Assembly: GCF_050859025.1 (NCBI RefSeq)
Contig: NZ_CP138200.1
Location: forward strand, 1 to 64,000
Length of the DNA: 64,000 bases
Direction of reading: 5' to 3'
Source of the DNA: Wukongibacter sp050859025
Lineage (GTDB): Bacteria > Bacillota > Clostridia > Peptostreptococcales > Caminicellaceae
Below the pieces are notes generated by a model. The model was not told the origin of the DNA. It saw nothing but the letters and a program-made list of their open reading frames with translations, and made no database searches. Made by a program: the position numbers and the translations under genes. Of this stretch, positions 1-9,237 are shown one piece after another. Position 1 is the first letter of the stretch. Every line of letters begins with the position of its first letter.

Positions 1-1335
1 ATGAGTTTTAACCTTCATGAAATCTGGGACCAGACTCTAAAGCTAATTAAAACAGAGTTGACTGAAGTTAGCTATAACACATGGCTAAAATCATTAGAAC
101 CTATATCTATAAATGGTAAAAGAATTATATTGGGTGTTCCTAATGATTTTAATAAAGGAATATTAGAAACTAGATATATGACTCTAATAACTAATGCAAT
201 AAAACAAATAACTTCTCAGGACTTTAGGATAGAATTTATAATCCCTGGTAGTGATGACTTTAATAATTTAACTAAAAACAATGATAATAAGGACATTAAT
301 TTTTTTGAATCACCTAATCTTAACCCTAAATATGTATTTGATACATTTGTAATAGGTAACAGCAATAGGTTTGCCCACGCAGCTTCACTAGCTGTTGCAG
401 AAACCCCTGCTAAAGCCTATAATCCACTCTTTATATATGGAGGAGTAGGACTAGGAAAAACCCATTTAATGCATGCTATTGGACACTACACTCTAAGTCA
501 AAATCCAAATACTAAAGTAGTGTATGTTTCATCTGAAAAGTTCACTAATGAATTGATTAATTCTATTAAAGATGATAAAAACGTAGAGTTTCGAAATAAG
601 TATAGGACCGTAGACGTTCTTCTAATAGACGATATTCAATTTATTGCTGGTAAAGAGAGAACGCAGGAAGAGTTCTTCCATACATTTAATGCCTTATATG
701 AAGCTAATAAACAGCTAATCATATCAAGTGATAGGCCTCCTAAAGAGATACCTACCTTAGAAGATAGGCTTAGGTCTAGATTTGAATGGGGACTTATAAC
801 GGATATACAACCGCCTGATTTTGAGACAAGAATTGCAATACTTAGAAAGAAGGCTGAATTAGAAAATATAGATATTGAAAATGAAGTTCTTCATTTTATT
901 GCAAAAAAAATTAAATCCAACATTAGGGAGCTAGAAGGAGCTTTAATAAGAATATCAGCATATTCATCTTTAACAAATAAGGATGTTTCTATTGATTTAG
1001 CAAATGAAGCACTAAAGGATATAATATCTTCTTCAAAACCTAAACAAATTACAATCTCATATATTAAGGATGTTATAGCTCAACACCATAATGTCAAAGT
1101 TGAAGATTTAAACTCAAAACGAAGAACAAGATCAATAACTTATCCAAGGCAAATTGCAATGTATATATGTAGAGAACTTACCGATTTCTCTTTACCTAAA
1201 ATAGGGGAAGAGTTTGGAGGACGTGATCATACAACTGTAATTCATGCCTATGACAAGATTAGTAAAGATATAAAGAGCGATAGTGATTTAAAAAATAGGA
1301 TAGAAAAAATCATAAAAGAAATTCAAGGGGAATAA
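1..1335 (+). CDS. dnaA: Chromosomal replication initiator protein DnaA
   Basis: AAA+ ATPase that binds DnaA boxes at oriC, melts the origin and recruits the helicase. At 444 residues it is full length for Firmicutes. The N-terminal helicase-interaction domain covers about residues 1-85 and is followed by a short Asn/Asp-rich linker. Walker A GGVGLGKTH is at residues 147-155 and Walker B LLIDDIQF near residue 210. The C-terminal DNA-binding signature GRDHTTVIHA starts at residue 407. The window begins exactly at the ATG, so the promoter and any upstream DnaA-box cluster are not visible. dnaN follows 334 bp downstream, the standard Firmicutes order. Confidence 0.98.
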   Translation: MSFNLHEIWDQTLKLIKTELTEVSYNTWLKSLEPISINGKRIILGVPNDFNKGILETRYMTLITNAIKQITSQDFRIEFIIPGSDDFNNLTKNNDNKDINFFESPNLNPKYVFDTFVIGNSNRFAHAASLAVAETPAKAYNPLFIYGGVGLGKTHLMHAIGHYTLSQNPNTKVVYVSSEKFTNELINSIKDDKNVEFRNKYRTVDVLLIDDIQFIAGKERTQEEFFHTFNALYEANKQLIISSDRPPKEIPTLEDRLRSRFEWGLITDIQPPDFETRIAILRKKAELENIDIENEVLHFIAKKIKSNIRELEGALIRISAYSSLTNKDVSIDLANEALKDIISSSKPKQITISYIKDVIAQHHNVKVEDLNSKRRTRSITYPRQIAMYICRELTDFSLPKIGEEFGGRDHTTVIHAYDKISKDIKSDSDLKNRIEKIIKEIQGE

Positions 1336-1346
1336 ATAAAAAATTA

Positions 1347-1403
1347 GGGACATAATGCCCCTTCATTTTGATAAAAATTTGAGAAAAGAAACCTTTCTTT
1401 TCT
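1347..1403 (+). terminator. Hairpins after dnaA
   Basis: The first hairpin is GGGACATAATGCCCC (1347-1361) followed by a T-rich tract. A second foldback, AAAAGAAA-CC-TTTCTTTT, lies at 1383-1402. Together they probably end or attenuate the dnaA transcript before the origin. A close relative of the first hairpin follows recF at 4663-4677. Confidence 0.5.
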
Positions 1404-1669
1404 AGATAGTATTTCAGAATTCAATTTAATCAACAGATTTTTGTTTAAAATAACTGTATAACCTGTTGATAACTTTTGATCAATATAATACAATATTTTT
1501 TGTGGATAACTAATCTATTATACAATTTTTATTAACAGGCTTTTTAACAGCTCTATATTTTTGTATATCTTAGTCTTAATGGCTTATCCACAAATTAACA
1601 GGCCCTACTACTATTACTAACTATTTTTAATATATTTATTTTATTCCTCATCAAAGGAGGTTTTCCACA
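1404..1669. other. oriC: Putative oriC between dnaA and dnaN
   Basis: AT-rich spacer with DnaA boxes on both strands. A perfect TTATCCACA is at 1584-1592, its perfect inverse TGTGGATAA at 1501-1509, and a variant TGTTGATAA at 1464-1472. ATTAACAGGC occurs twice (1531-1540 and 1594-1603). The long A/T stretches could serve as an unwinding element. The position between dnaA and dnaN matches known Firmicutes origins. The number of boxes visible here is modest, so part of a bipartite origin may lie upstream of dnaA, outside the window. Confidence 0.75.
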
Positions 1670-2773
1670 ATGAAAATCATATGTTCACAAAAACAGCTAT
1701 CTTCAGCTGTAAATATAGTTCAAAAAGCCGTATCTACTAAAACAACATTACCAATATTAAAAGGAATTCTTTTAGAAGCTAAAGACAACAGACTTAAGCT
1801 AGTTGGTAATGATTTAGATATAGGCATAGAAAATCATATTGAAACAGAAATTATAAGAGAAGGATCAATAGTAATATCATCAAGATTATTTGGAGATATT
1901 ATAAGAAAGCTTCCAAATGCAGATATTGAGTTAGAAGTAGATACTCAAAACAATGTTTTTATAAGATGTGAAAATTCAGATTTTAAATTAGTTGGACAAC
2001 CAGCTATAGAATTTCCAGAATTACCCTTCGTTGAAGAAGAGAATACCTATGTGATAGGACAAGATTTGTTTAAGAATATGATTAGACAAACTATTTTTGC
2101 AACATCACAAGATGAAACCAGACCAATATTAACGGGTTCTTTAATAGAGATTGGAAATAAAAATATATCAATGGTTGCAATAGATGGATATAGACTGGCT
2201 CTTAGAAAAGCTTATTTAGATTCAGATATTGAGAACAAAGCAGTTATTCCTAGTAAAACCTTAAACGAAATAAATAGAATAATAGGGAATGAATCAGAGG
2301 GAGAAATTCATATATCCTTTACTGATAAACATATTCTATTTACTATTGATGAGATAAGAATTATATCTAGATTACTTGAAGGTGAATTTATAAATTATGA
2401 CCAAATCATACCAAAGGAATTTAAGTCAAAGGCTAAGGTAAGCACTAAAAATTTACTTGATAGTATAGAAAGAGCATCACTTTTAGCCAAAGAAGGAAAA
2501 AACAATCTAATCAAGTTTTCTATAAAAGATGAAATTATGAATGTAAGCTCAAATGTTGAAATAGGAAGTGCTAATGAAGAAGTTAGTATTGAGCTGGAAG
2601 GAGAAGATATAGATATAGGCTTTAACTCAAAGTATCTATTAGAAGCTCTAAAGGTTATAGATAGTGAAGACATATATTTAGAATTCACTACAGGTGTAAG
2701 TCCTTGCATAATGAAGCCAACAGACAATGACAATTATATCTACTTATTGCTACCTGTTAGATTATCTAAGTAA
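1670..2773 (+). CDS. dnaN: DNA polymerase III beta subunit (sliding clamp)
   Basis: Ring-shaped processivity clamp that tethers DNA polymerase III to DNA. The 367 residues match the usual length and three-domain layout. The start MKIICSQKQL and the C-terminal LLPVRLSK, which ends in the family's M/LPxR-type motif, are typical. A strong AAAGGAGG ribosome site (1655-1662) lies just ahead of the ATG. It follows the origin spacer and precedes the S4 protein and recF. The 524-bp gap downstream suggests recF is not simply co-transcribed with it. Confidence 0.97.
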   Translation: MKIICSQKQLSSAVNIVQKAVSTKTTLPILKGILLEAKDNRLKLVGNDLDIGIENHIETEIIREGSIVISSRLFGDIIRKLPNADIELEVDTQNNVFIRCENSDFKLVGQPAIEFPELPFVEEENTYVIGQDLFKNMIRQTIFATSQDETRPILTGSLIEIGNKNISMVAIDGYRLALRKAYLDSDIENKAVIPSKTLNEINRIIGNESEGEIHISFTDKHILFTIDEIRIISRLLEGEFINYDQIIPKEFKSKAKVSTKNLLDSIERASLLAKEGKNNLIKFSIKDEIMNVSSNVEIGSANEEVSIELEGEDIDIGFNSKYLLEALKVIDSEDIYLEFTTGVSPCIMKPTDNDNYIYLLLPVRLSK

Positions 2774-2956
2774 GAAACTATAAATATGAAAAATGGTTAA
2801 GAATATATTATGGAACTTTTGTTTCTAAGGCATTCATCGAGTTTTCAAAGTAATGTTCGAATTTGATAAACATCTTATAAATCAAAATTATTTGCATATT
2901 TTCAAACTTTCTATGAATAATCTAGGTTAAAAGTTGGTTATTCTCAAAGATAGAAC

Positions 2957-2990
2957 AAGTCCTCATAGTAAATGGAGGACTTAAATTTTG
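2957..2990 (+). terminator. Terminator downstream of dnaN
   Basis: AAGTCCTC and GGAGGACTT pair around a 9-nt loop and are followed by AAATTTT. It lies 184 bp after the dnaN stop, just before the first family-1 repeat. Confidence 0.6.
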
Positions 2991-2991
2991 C

Positions 2992-3096
2992 TATAGAGAG
3001 TTCCAAGTAAATCTTAATTTATACATATCAAAATACTCATGGTTTTTAGGAGTTATAAATTATGTATAAACTGAAACCTCTACTAAAATCTCTATA
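2992..3096. repeat. Family-1 palindromic repeat, copy A
   Basis: MITE-like element of about 105 bp. It begins TATAGAGAGTTCCAAG and ends AAATCTCTATA, with internal TTAATTTATACATATCAAAA facing its approximate inverse. It belongs to the family seen again at 3.2, 16.0, 20.0, 43.5, 46.6, 46.7, 49.9, 60.5, 61.0 and 61.3 kb. Confidence 0.75.
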
Positions 3097-3163
3097 GTGC
3101 AAATTATCTAATTACAAAACAATGTAATTAATATAAAATAAGTATTGACCTGTATGGAGTTTG

Positions 3164-3274
3164 TATAGAGATTCAAGTAAAACCTTTAGCTTATACATAT
3201 CAAAGCGTCACTAAATCATCGGATATTTTGATATGTGTAAATTAATAGCTTTACTTGAGTCTCTAGTCTCTATA
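3164..3274. repeat. Family-1 palindromic repeat, copy B
   Basis: Starts TATAGAGATTCAAGTAAAA and ends with CTCTATA running into ATA, so its right edge reads TATAAT (3271-3276) and could act as a -10 element for the S4 gene. It lies directly upstream of the ribosome site of the next gene. The region 2774-3297 otherwise holds only copy A and the terminator. Confidence 0.8.
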
Positions 3275-3297
3275 ATACAGTCTAAGGAGGTAGTATT

Positions 3298-3510
3298 TTG
3301 GAAAAAATCTTTATTGAAACCGAATTTATAAGAATAGATCAGCTTTTAAAACTTGCAAATATTGTAGGGTCCGGTGGAGAAGCAAAGATAATAATAAAAG
3401 AAGGGTTAGTTAAAGTTAACGGAGAAATAGTTCTGCAAAGAGGTAAGAAAATAAAGCATGAAGATATAGTTGAAATTGAGGATATAAAGATCAAAGTATT
3501 GAAAAAATAG
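3298..3510 (+). CDS. yaaA: S4-domain RNA-binding protein, YaaA/RlbA type
   Basis: Small RNA-binding protein of 70 residues, almost entirely one S4 fold: IRIDQLLKLANIVGSGGEAK, then VNGEIVLQRGKKIKHEDIVE. Proteins of this type sit between dnaN and recF in most Firmicutes and are linked to ribosome biogenesis or RNA quality control, although the role is not settled. The start is TTG at 3298 behind AAGGAGG (3283-3289). The stop lies a few bases before the RecF start, so the two genes are translationally linked. Confidence 0.9.
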   Translation: MEKIFIETEFIRIDQLLKLANIVGSGGEAKIIIKEGLVKVNGEIVLQRGKKIKHEDIVEIEDIKIKVLKK

Positions 3511-3521
3511 AGGTGCTCTAT

Positions 3522-4646
3522 GTGTTTATTAGCAAATTGAAGATAGTTAACTTCAGGAACTATAGTAGCTTAGATATAAATCTTCATGAAAAGCTTAATA
3601 TTTTCATAGGTAACAATGCTCAAGGAAAAACTAATATATTGGAAGCTATATATTTAACGGGCTTTGGTAAATCTTTTAGAACAAATAAGGATAAGGAGCT
3701 TATAAATATAGGTAATGATATGGCCTATGTAAAAGTCGAGGGTATAAAGAGATATAGTGAAGTTTCTGTAGAGTTTAGACTATGGAATAATAGGAAAAAA
3801 CAGATAAAGACAAATGGAATAAGCTTAACTAAGCTCTCTGAATTGCTTGGAAATATCTACATAGTCATTTTTTCTCCTGAGGATTTAAAGCTGATAAAGG
3901 GTGGTCCAGCTGAAAGAAGAAGATTTATAGATAGAGAAATTTCCCATATAAATAAAAAATATTATTATGATATAATGTCATACAATAAAGTACTGCTTCA
4001 GAGAAATAATTTATTGAAAAATATATCTTATAATAGAAAATTATTGAAGACTATTGATATATGGGATGAAAAATTGGTAGAATATGGTACAGGGGTTATG
4101 TTTAAAAGAATGGAATTTATAAATAGATTAAACTCTTTAAGTAGGCTAATGCATAGAAAGATTACAGATGGAAAAGAAAACTTAGAAATAAAATATTTAA
4201 GTAATATAGATATTGATAATAAATCTAAATACGAAGAAGTATATAAAAATTTCAAAGAGAAACTAGAAAAGAAGATTGAAATTGATATAAAAAGAGGTTT
4301 TACAACAGTAGGACCACATAAAGATGATCTTGGAGTATATATAGAAGAGAAGGATATAAGAATATTTGGTTCCCAAGGACAACAGAGGACTGCTGCATTA
4401 TCCCTTAAATTATCTGAAATAGAGATAATTAAAGGAGAGGTAGGAGAGTATCCCATTCTTTTACTAGATGATGTAATGTCTGAATTGGATATAAATAGGC
4501 AAAACTTTTTAATAAGAAGCTTAAAAAATGTTCAAACCTTTATAACCATAACCGAGATACCAGAACTCATGGTTCCGATTGTTAAAGAGGCTAATATATT
4601 CAAAATATCTAGTGGTGACATTATAAAAGATGATAATTTAAATTAG
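3522..4646 (+). CDS. recF: DNA replication and repair protein RecF
   Basis: SMC-like ATPase that loads RecA at single-strand gaps with RecO and RecR. Walker A GNNAQGKTN is near residue 31. The ABC signature region GSQGQQRTAALSLKLSE and the Walker B LLLDDVMSELD are near the C-terminus. I chose GTG at 3522 (MFISKLKIVNFRNY) because AGAGG at 3509-3513 is correctly spaced for it. An in-frame GTG at 3513 would overlap that ribosome site. At 374 residues the length is normal. Confidence 0.95.
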   Translation: MFISKLKIVNFRNYSSLDINLHEKLNIFIGNNAQGKTNILEAIYLTGFGKSFRTNKDKELINIGNDMAYVKVEGIKRYSEVSVEFRLWNNRKKQIKTNGISLTKLSELLGNIYIVIFSPEDLKLIKGGPAERRRFIDREISHINKKYYYDIMSYNKVLLQRNNLLKNISYNRKLLKTIDIWDEKLVEYGTGVMFKRMEFINRLNSLSRLMHRKITDGKENLEIKYLSNIDIDNKSKYEEVYKNFKEKLEKKIEIDIKRGFTTVGPHKDDLGVYIEEKDIRIFGSQGQQRTAALSLKLSEIEIIKGEVGEYPILLLDDVMSELDINRQNFLIRSLKNVQTFITITEIPELMVPIVKEANIFKISSGDIIKDDNLN

Positions 4647-4662
4647 TAATCTATGAAAATCC

Positions 4663-4686
4663 GGGACATAGAGTCCCTCATTTTTA
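4663..4686 (+). terminator. Short hairpin after recF
   Basis: GGGACATAGAGTCCC followed by TCATTTTT. It closely resembles the hairpin after dnaA at 1347 and probably acts as a weak terminator ahead of gyrB. A further stem, TAGGTC/GACCTA, follows at 4685-4714. Confidence 0.5.
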
Positions 4687-4761
4687 GGTCGAATTTCTAT
4701 GGGAAAAAGACCTATAATAAAAGTTCAAAAAAGTTTATATATATAGTCAGGAGGAAAACAA

Positions 4762-6675
4762 ATGGCTGAAAAAGTTACTCAAGAGTATAATGCTCAGCAG
4801 ATTCAAGTATTAGAAGGTCTCGAAGCCGTTAGAAAAAGACCTGGAATGTACATTGGTACAACTGGACCTAGAGGTCTCCATCACTTAGTAGAAGAAATAG
4901 TTGATAATAGTGTTGATGAGGCCTTGGCAGGTTATTGTAAAAATATTGAGATTGCCATAAATGAAGATGGTTCAATAAGTGTATCGGATGATGGTAGAGG
5001 AATGCCTGTTGACTTACATCCCAAAATGAATAAGCCAGCTGTAGAGGTTATTCATACAGTACTACATGCAGGTGGTAAGTTTGGTGGAGGAGGCTATAAG
5101 GTTTCCGGTGGACTTCACGGTGTTGGTGCATCAGTTGTAAATGCTTTATCAGAATGGTTTGAGGTAGAAGTTAAAAGAGATGGGAAGATATATAAGCAAC
5201 GGTATGAAAGAGGTAAAACTATAACTGGACTTGAAGTTATTGGTCAATCGGATATAACTGGGACGACTAGTAGATTTAAACCAGATAATGAAATCTTTGA
5301 AGAGATAATTTTCAAATTTGAAACTCTTGAGCATAGACTAAGAGAGTTAGCTTTTCTAAACAAAGGAATAAGAATAATTCTTCAAGATAAACGATCTGGT
5401 CAAGAGAAAAGGTCAGAGTTTTACTATGAAGGTGGAATTAAAGAGTTCGTTAAACATTTAAATAAAAATAGAAATGAAATACATTCTAATATTATATATA
5501 ATGAGGGTGAAAAGGATGGTACTGTTATAGAGATAGCCCTACAGTATACTGATGCATATTCAGAAAACATATTTACATTTGCAAACAATATAAATACCCA
5601 TGAGGGCGGTACACATCTAAGTGGATTTAAAAGTGCTCTTACAAGAGTAATAAATGATTATGCAAGGAAAAATAATTTTCTAAAAGAAAAAGATAGTAAT
5701 TTTCAGGGTGAAGATATTAGAGAAGGTATGACAGCGATAGTATCTGTAAAACTTACTGAACCTCAATTTGAAGGACAAACAAAGACAAAGCTTGGAAATA
5801 GTGAAATAAGAGGTGTTTCAGAATCTATATCATCTGAAACTATAGCTACTTTCTTAGAAGAAAATCCTGCAGATGCTAAGATTATTATTGATAAATGTAC
5901 TAGATCCGCAAAAGCTAGAGAAGCAGCTAAAAAAGCAAGAGAGCTTACGAGAAGAAAGGGAGTACTAGATAGTATGACCCTTCCAGGAAAGCTTGCAGAT
6001 TGTTCAGAAAGAGATCCTTCTAAATGTGAAGTATTCCTAGTCGAGGGAGATTCGGCAGGGGGTTCTGCTAAACAGGGAAGAGACAGAAGTATCCAAGCTA
6101 TTTTACCACTAAGAGGTAAAATAATGAATGTTGAAAAGGCCAATCTTGTTAAAATCCTTAATTATAACGAGATAAGGGCTATGATTACAGCCTTTGGGTG
6201 TGGTATAGGAGATGAATTTGACGCAAGTAAGCTAAGATATCATAAGATTGTTATTATGACCGATGCCGATGTCGATGGTGCCCATATTAGAACTCTTCTT
6301 TTAACATTCTTCTTTAGATATATGAGGCCTCTTATAGAGGAGGGGTATGTATATATAGCTCAACCACCACTTTACAAGGTTAAGAAAGGGAGAGCCGAGC
6401 ATTACGTTTATAATGATAGAGAACTGGATACATTGTTGTCTGAAATAGGAAGAAAAGGTATAGCACTGCAAAGATATAAAGGTCTTGGAGAAATGAATCC
6501 CGAACAGCTTTGGGATACAACAATGGACCCTGAGAAGAGAACAATAATTAGAGTAACTGTAGATGATGCAATTCTAGCTGATGAAATATTTACAACTCTA
6601 ATGGGCGATAAGGTTGCACCACGTAGAGAATTTATAGAAGCAAATGCAAGGTATGTAAGTAACCTAGATATATAA
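4762..6675 (+). CDS. gyrB: DNA gyrase subunit B
   Basis: ATPase subunit of the type II topoisomerase that introduces negative supercoils. The 637 residues match the clostridial length. Visible motifs are the GHKL ATPase N-box (EEIVDNSVDEALAG), GGGGYKVSGGLHGVGAS in the ATP lid, the TOPRIM EGDSAGGSAKQGRDR, and TDADVDGAHIRTLLL for metal binding. An AGGAGG site (4750-4755) precedes the ATG. gyrA follows after 15 bp with its own GGGAGGGGG ribosome site, so the two subunits form an operon. Confidence 0.98.
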   Translation: MAEKVTQEYNAQQIQVLEGLEAVRKRPGMYIGTTGPRGLHHLVEEIVDNSVDEALAGYCKNIEIAINEDGSISVSDDGRGMPVDLHPKMNKPAVEVIHTVLHAGGKFGGGGYKVSGGLHGVGASVVNALSEWFEVEVKRDGKIYKQRYERGKTITGLEVIGQSDITGTTSRFKPDNEIFEEIIFKFETLEHRLRELAFLNKGIRIILQDKRSGQEKRSEFYYEGGIKEFVKHLNKNRNEIHSNIIYNEGEKDGTVIEIALQYTDAYSENIFTFANNINTHEGGTHLSGFKSALTRVINDYARKNNFLKEKDSNFQGEDIREGMTAIVSVKLTEPQFEGQTKTKLGNSEIRGVSESISSETIATFLEENPADAKIIIDKCTRSAKAREAAKKARELTRRKGVLDSMTLPGKLADCSERDPSKCEVFLVEGDSAGGSAKQGRDRSIQAILPLRGKIMNVEKANLVKILNYNEIRAMITAFGCGIGDEFDASKLRYHKIVIMTDADVDGAHIRTLLLTFFFRYMRPLIEEGYVYIAQPPLYKVKKGRAEHYVYNDRELDTLLSEIGRKGIALQRYKGLGEMNPEQLWDTTMDPEKRTIIRVTVDDAILADEIFTTLMGDKVAPRREFIEANARYVSNLDI

Positions 6676-6690
6676 GGGAGGGGGATTTAT

Positions 6691-9126
6691 ATGGAAGAGA
6701 ATAAAGAAAATATTATACAAATAGACATTTCAGATGAAATGAAAAAGTCCTATATAGATTATGCTATGAGTGTAATAGTAAGTAGAGCCCTTCCAGACGT
6801 AAGGGATGGACTTAAACCAGTTCATAGAAGAATATTGTATGCAATGGATGAGTTGAACTTAGCTCCAGAAAAAGCCTTCAGAAAGTCTGCACGTATTGTA
6901 GGGGATACAATGGGTAAGTACCATCCCCACGGTGACAGTTCAATATATAACGCTATGGTAAGGCTTGCTCAAGACTTTTCTACTAGATACATGCTAGTAA
7001 ATGGACATGGTAACTTCGGATCTATTGATGGTGATGGAGCAGCAGCAATGAGATATACCGAAGCAAAGCTTACTAAGCTTTCTGTAGAAATGCTTAGAGA
7101 TATAGATAAGGAAACTGTAGATTTCACACCAAACTTTGATGAAACCTTAAAGGAACCTTCAGTTTTGCCAAGTAAATATCCTAATTTACTAGTAAATGGT
7201 TCTAATGGTATAGCAGTAGGTATGGCTACATCTATACCTCCCCACAATCTACAAGAAGTTATTGATGCAGCTGTTAAAATGATAGACGATCCTGATACAG
7301 ATAAAGAGGACATAATTAGTATAGTAAAGGGTCCTGACTTCCCTACGGGTGCAATAATAATGGGTAAGGAAGCTATAAAGGATGCCTATAGAAGTGGTAG
7401 AGGAAAGGTAACAGTAAGGTCTAAGGTTGAAATTGAAGACATAGGCAAAGGCAAGAGTGCAATAATAGTTAATGAAATTCCTTATCAAGTAAATAAATCA
7501 AAAATGATTGAAGGAATAGCAGATCTAGTAAGAAATAAGAAGATTGAAGGAATAACTGACCTTAGAGATGAAAGTGATAGAAATGGTATAAGGGTTGTTA
7601 TTGAACTTAAGAAGGATATTAATGCTAATGTAGTTTTAAATAAATTATATAAACATTCGCAGCTTCAAACAACATTTAGTATAAATATGATAGCCCTTGT
7701 TGATGGGCAGCCAAAGGTTTTAAATCTTTATCAACTTTTAGATTACTATTTAAAGCATCAGAAAGAGGTTGTAACTAGAAGAACACAGTATGATCTTAGA
7801 AAGGCTGAAGCAAGAGCACATATTTTAGAAGGATTAAAGATAGCTCTTGATAATATTGATGCTATAATAAGCTTAATAAGAGGATCTAAAAATGTTGCAG
7901 AAGCTAAAGAAGGCTTAATGAAGAACTTTAGTCTTTCAGAAATTCAAGCACAGGCTATACTTGATATGAGACTTCAAAAGCTTACTGGTCTTGAAAGAGA
8001 AAAGATTGATGAAGAATACGAAGAATTAATTATGACTATAACTAGATTAAGAGAAATTCTTGCAAACGAAAGACTTCTTATGAATATTATTAAAGACGAA
8101 TTAATAGAAATAAAAGAAAAATATAGTGATGAAAGAAGAACAAAGATATCTGCAAATGAAGACGAAATAGATATAGAGGATCTAATAGATGAAGAGGATG
8201 TGTTTATAACGTTAACTCATCTAGGATATATTAAAAGAGTACCTGCTACCACCTATAGCAGTCAAAGAAGAGGTGGAAAAGGAGTATCGGGTCTTTCAAC
8301 GAAGGAAGAGGATTTCGTTGAAAATATATTTATTACATCTACCCATAACTATATCTTATTCTTTACTAACTTTGGAAAGGTTCATAGATTGAAGGCCTAT
8401 GAAATTCCTGAAGCAAAGAGACAGGCTAAGGGTACAAATATTGTAAATCTTTTATACTTAGAGCCTAATGAAAAGATTACAGCAGTAATCCCTATTAAGG
8501 AGTTTTCAGAAGACGGCTACTTAGTTATGGCTACTAAGCATGGGATGATAAAGAAAACAGAATTAGCTCAATTCAATACTTCAAGAAAAGCTGGATTAAT
8601 TGCTATGGGTATTAAGGACGAAGATGAGCTTATAAGTGTCAAATTGACAGATGGAAAGAAAGAGCTTATTTTAGTAACCGTAGATGCTATGTCAATTAGA
8701 TTTAATGAAAAAGATGTAAGAAATATGGGAAGAGCTGCAAGAGGAGTTAAAGCTATTAGTCTAAATAAAAATGACTATGTAGTTGAGATGGGTCTTGTAG
8801 ATGAAGGAACTGACCTATTAGTAGTTAGTGAAAATGGTTATGGAAAAAGAACATCCTTAGAAGAATATAGAATTCAGACTAGAGGCGGTAAAGGAATTAA
8901 GACCTATAATATAAGTGAAAAAACTGGTAGACTGGTAGGTTCTAAAATAGTTAGTGATAATGATGAGATAATGATTATAAATACCTCAGGTATAGTAATA
9001 AGACTTGAAGTTGATGGAATATCAAGATTTGGTAGAAGTACTAGAGGAGTAACTTTAATGAGAATTAAAGAAAACGATAGTGTAGTTTCTATAGCAAAGG
9101 TATCAGAACATATTGAAGAAGAATAG
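6691..9126 (+). CDS. gyrA: DNA gyrase subunit A
   Basis: DNA breakage-reunion subunit. The catalytic tyrosine is residue 122 in AAAMRYTEAKLTK, the same position as in E. coli GyrA. The quinolone-determining region PHGDSSIYNAMVRLAQ has Ser and a following Ile-Tyr. The C-terminal beta-pinwheel contains the GyrA box as QRRGGKG, near residue 528. At 811 residues the length is normal. A strong intrinsic terminator follows within 20 bp. Confidence 0.98.
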   Translation: MEENKENIIQIDISDEMKKSYIDYAMSVIVSRALPDVRDGLKPVHRRILYAMDELNLAPEKAFRKSARIVGDTMGKYHPHGDSSIYNAMVRLAQDFSTRYMLVNGHGNFGSIDGDGAAAMRYTEAKLTKLSVEMLRDIDKETVDFTPNFDETLKEPSVLPSKYPNLLVNGSNGIAVGMATSIPPHNLQEVIDAAVKMIDDPDTDKEDIISIVKGPDFPTGAIIMGKEAIKDAYRSGRGKVTVRSKVEIEDIGKGKSAIIVNEIPYQVNKSKMIEGIADLVRNKKIEGITDLRDESDRNGIRVVIELKKDINANVVLNKLYKHSQLQTTFSINMIALVDGQPKVLNLYQLLDYYLKHQKEVVTRRTQYDLRKAEARAHILEGLKIALDNIDAIISLIRGSKNVAEAKEGLMKNFSLSEIQAQAILDMRLQKLTGLEREKIDEEYEELIMTITRLREILANERLLMNIIKDELIEIKEKYSDERRTKISANEDEIDIEDLIDEEDVFITLTHLGYIKRVPATTYSSQRRGGKGVSGLSTKEEDFVENIFITSTHNYILFFTNFGKVHRLKAYEIPEAKRQAKGTNIVNLLYLEPNEKITAVIPIKEFSEDGYLVMATKHGMIKKTELAQFNTSRKAGLIAMGIKDEDELISVKLTDGKKELILVTVDAMSIRFNEKDVRNMGRAARGVKAISLNKNDYVVEMGLVDEGTDLLVVSENGYGKRTSLEEYRIQTRGGKGIKTYNISEKTGRLVGSKIVSDNDEIMIINTSGIVIRLEVDGISRFGRSTRGVTLMRIKENDSVVSIAKVSEHIEEE

Positions 9127-9139
9127 ATAAAATAAAAAG

Positions 9140-9180
9140 CAGCGTGAGACATACTTTAAGTATATCTCACGCTTTTTATA
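9140..9180 (+). terminator. Intrinsic terminator after gyrA
   Basis: GCGTGAGA...TCTCACGC with a nearly complete 12-bp stem (9142-9172) followed by TTTTT. It ends the gyrBA operon. Confidence 0.9.
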
Positions 9181-9237
9181 ATTTTCGTTATATATAGGCA
9201 ATGTCTATTTTGAAAATCTTCAAAAAGAACCTTGTTC

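Noticed and set aside
2774..2956. Possible family-2 element after dnaN
   Set aside because: Some foldback is present, but the shared CCTGTTTT/AAAACAG core is missing.
2992..3274. Two similar repeats close together, considered as a CRISPR start
   Set aside because: The units are about 105 bp, palindromic and dispersed, with no regular spacers and no cas genes in the window.
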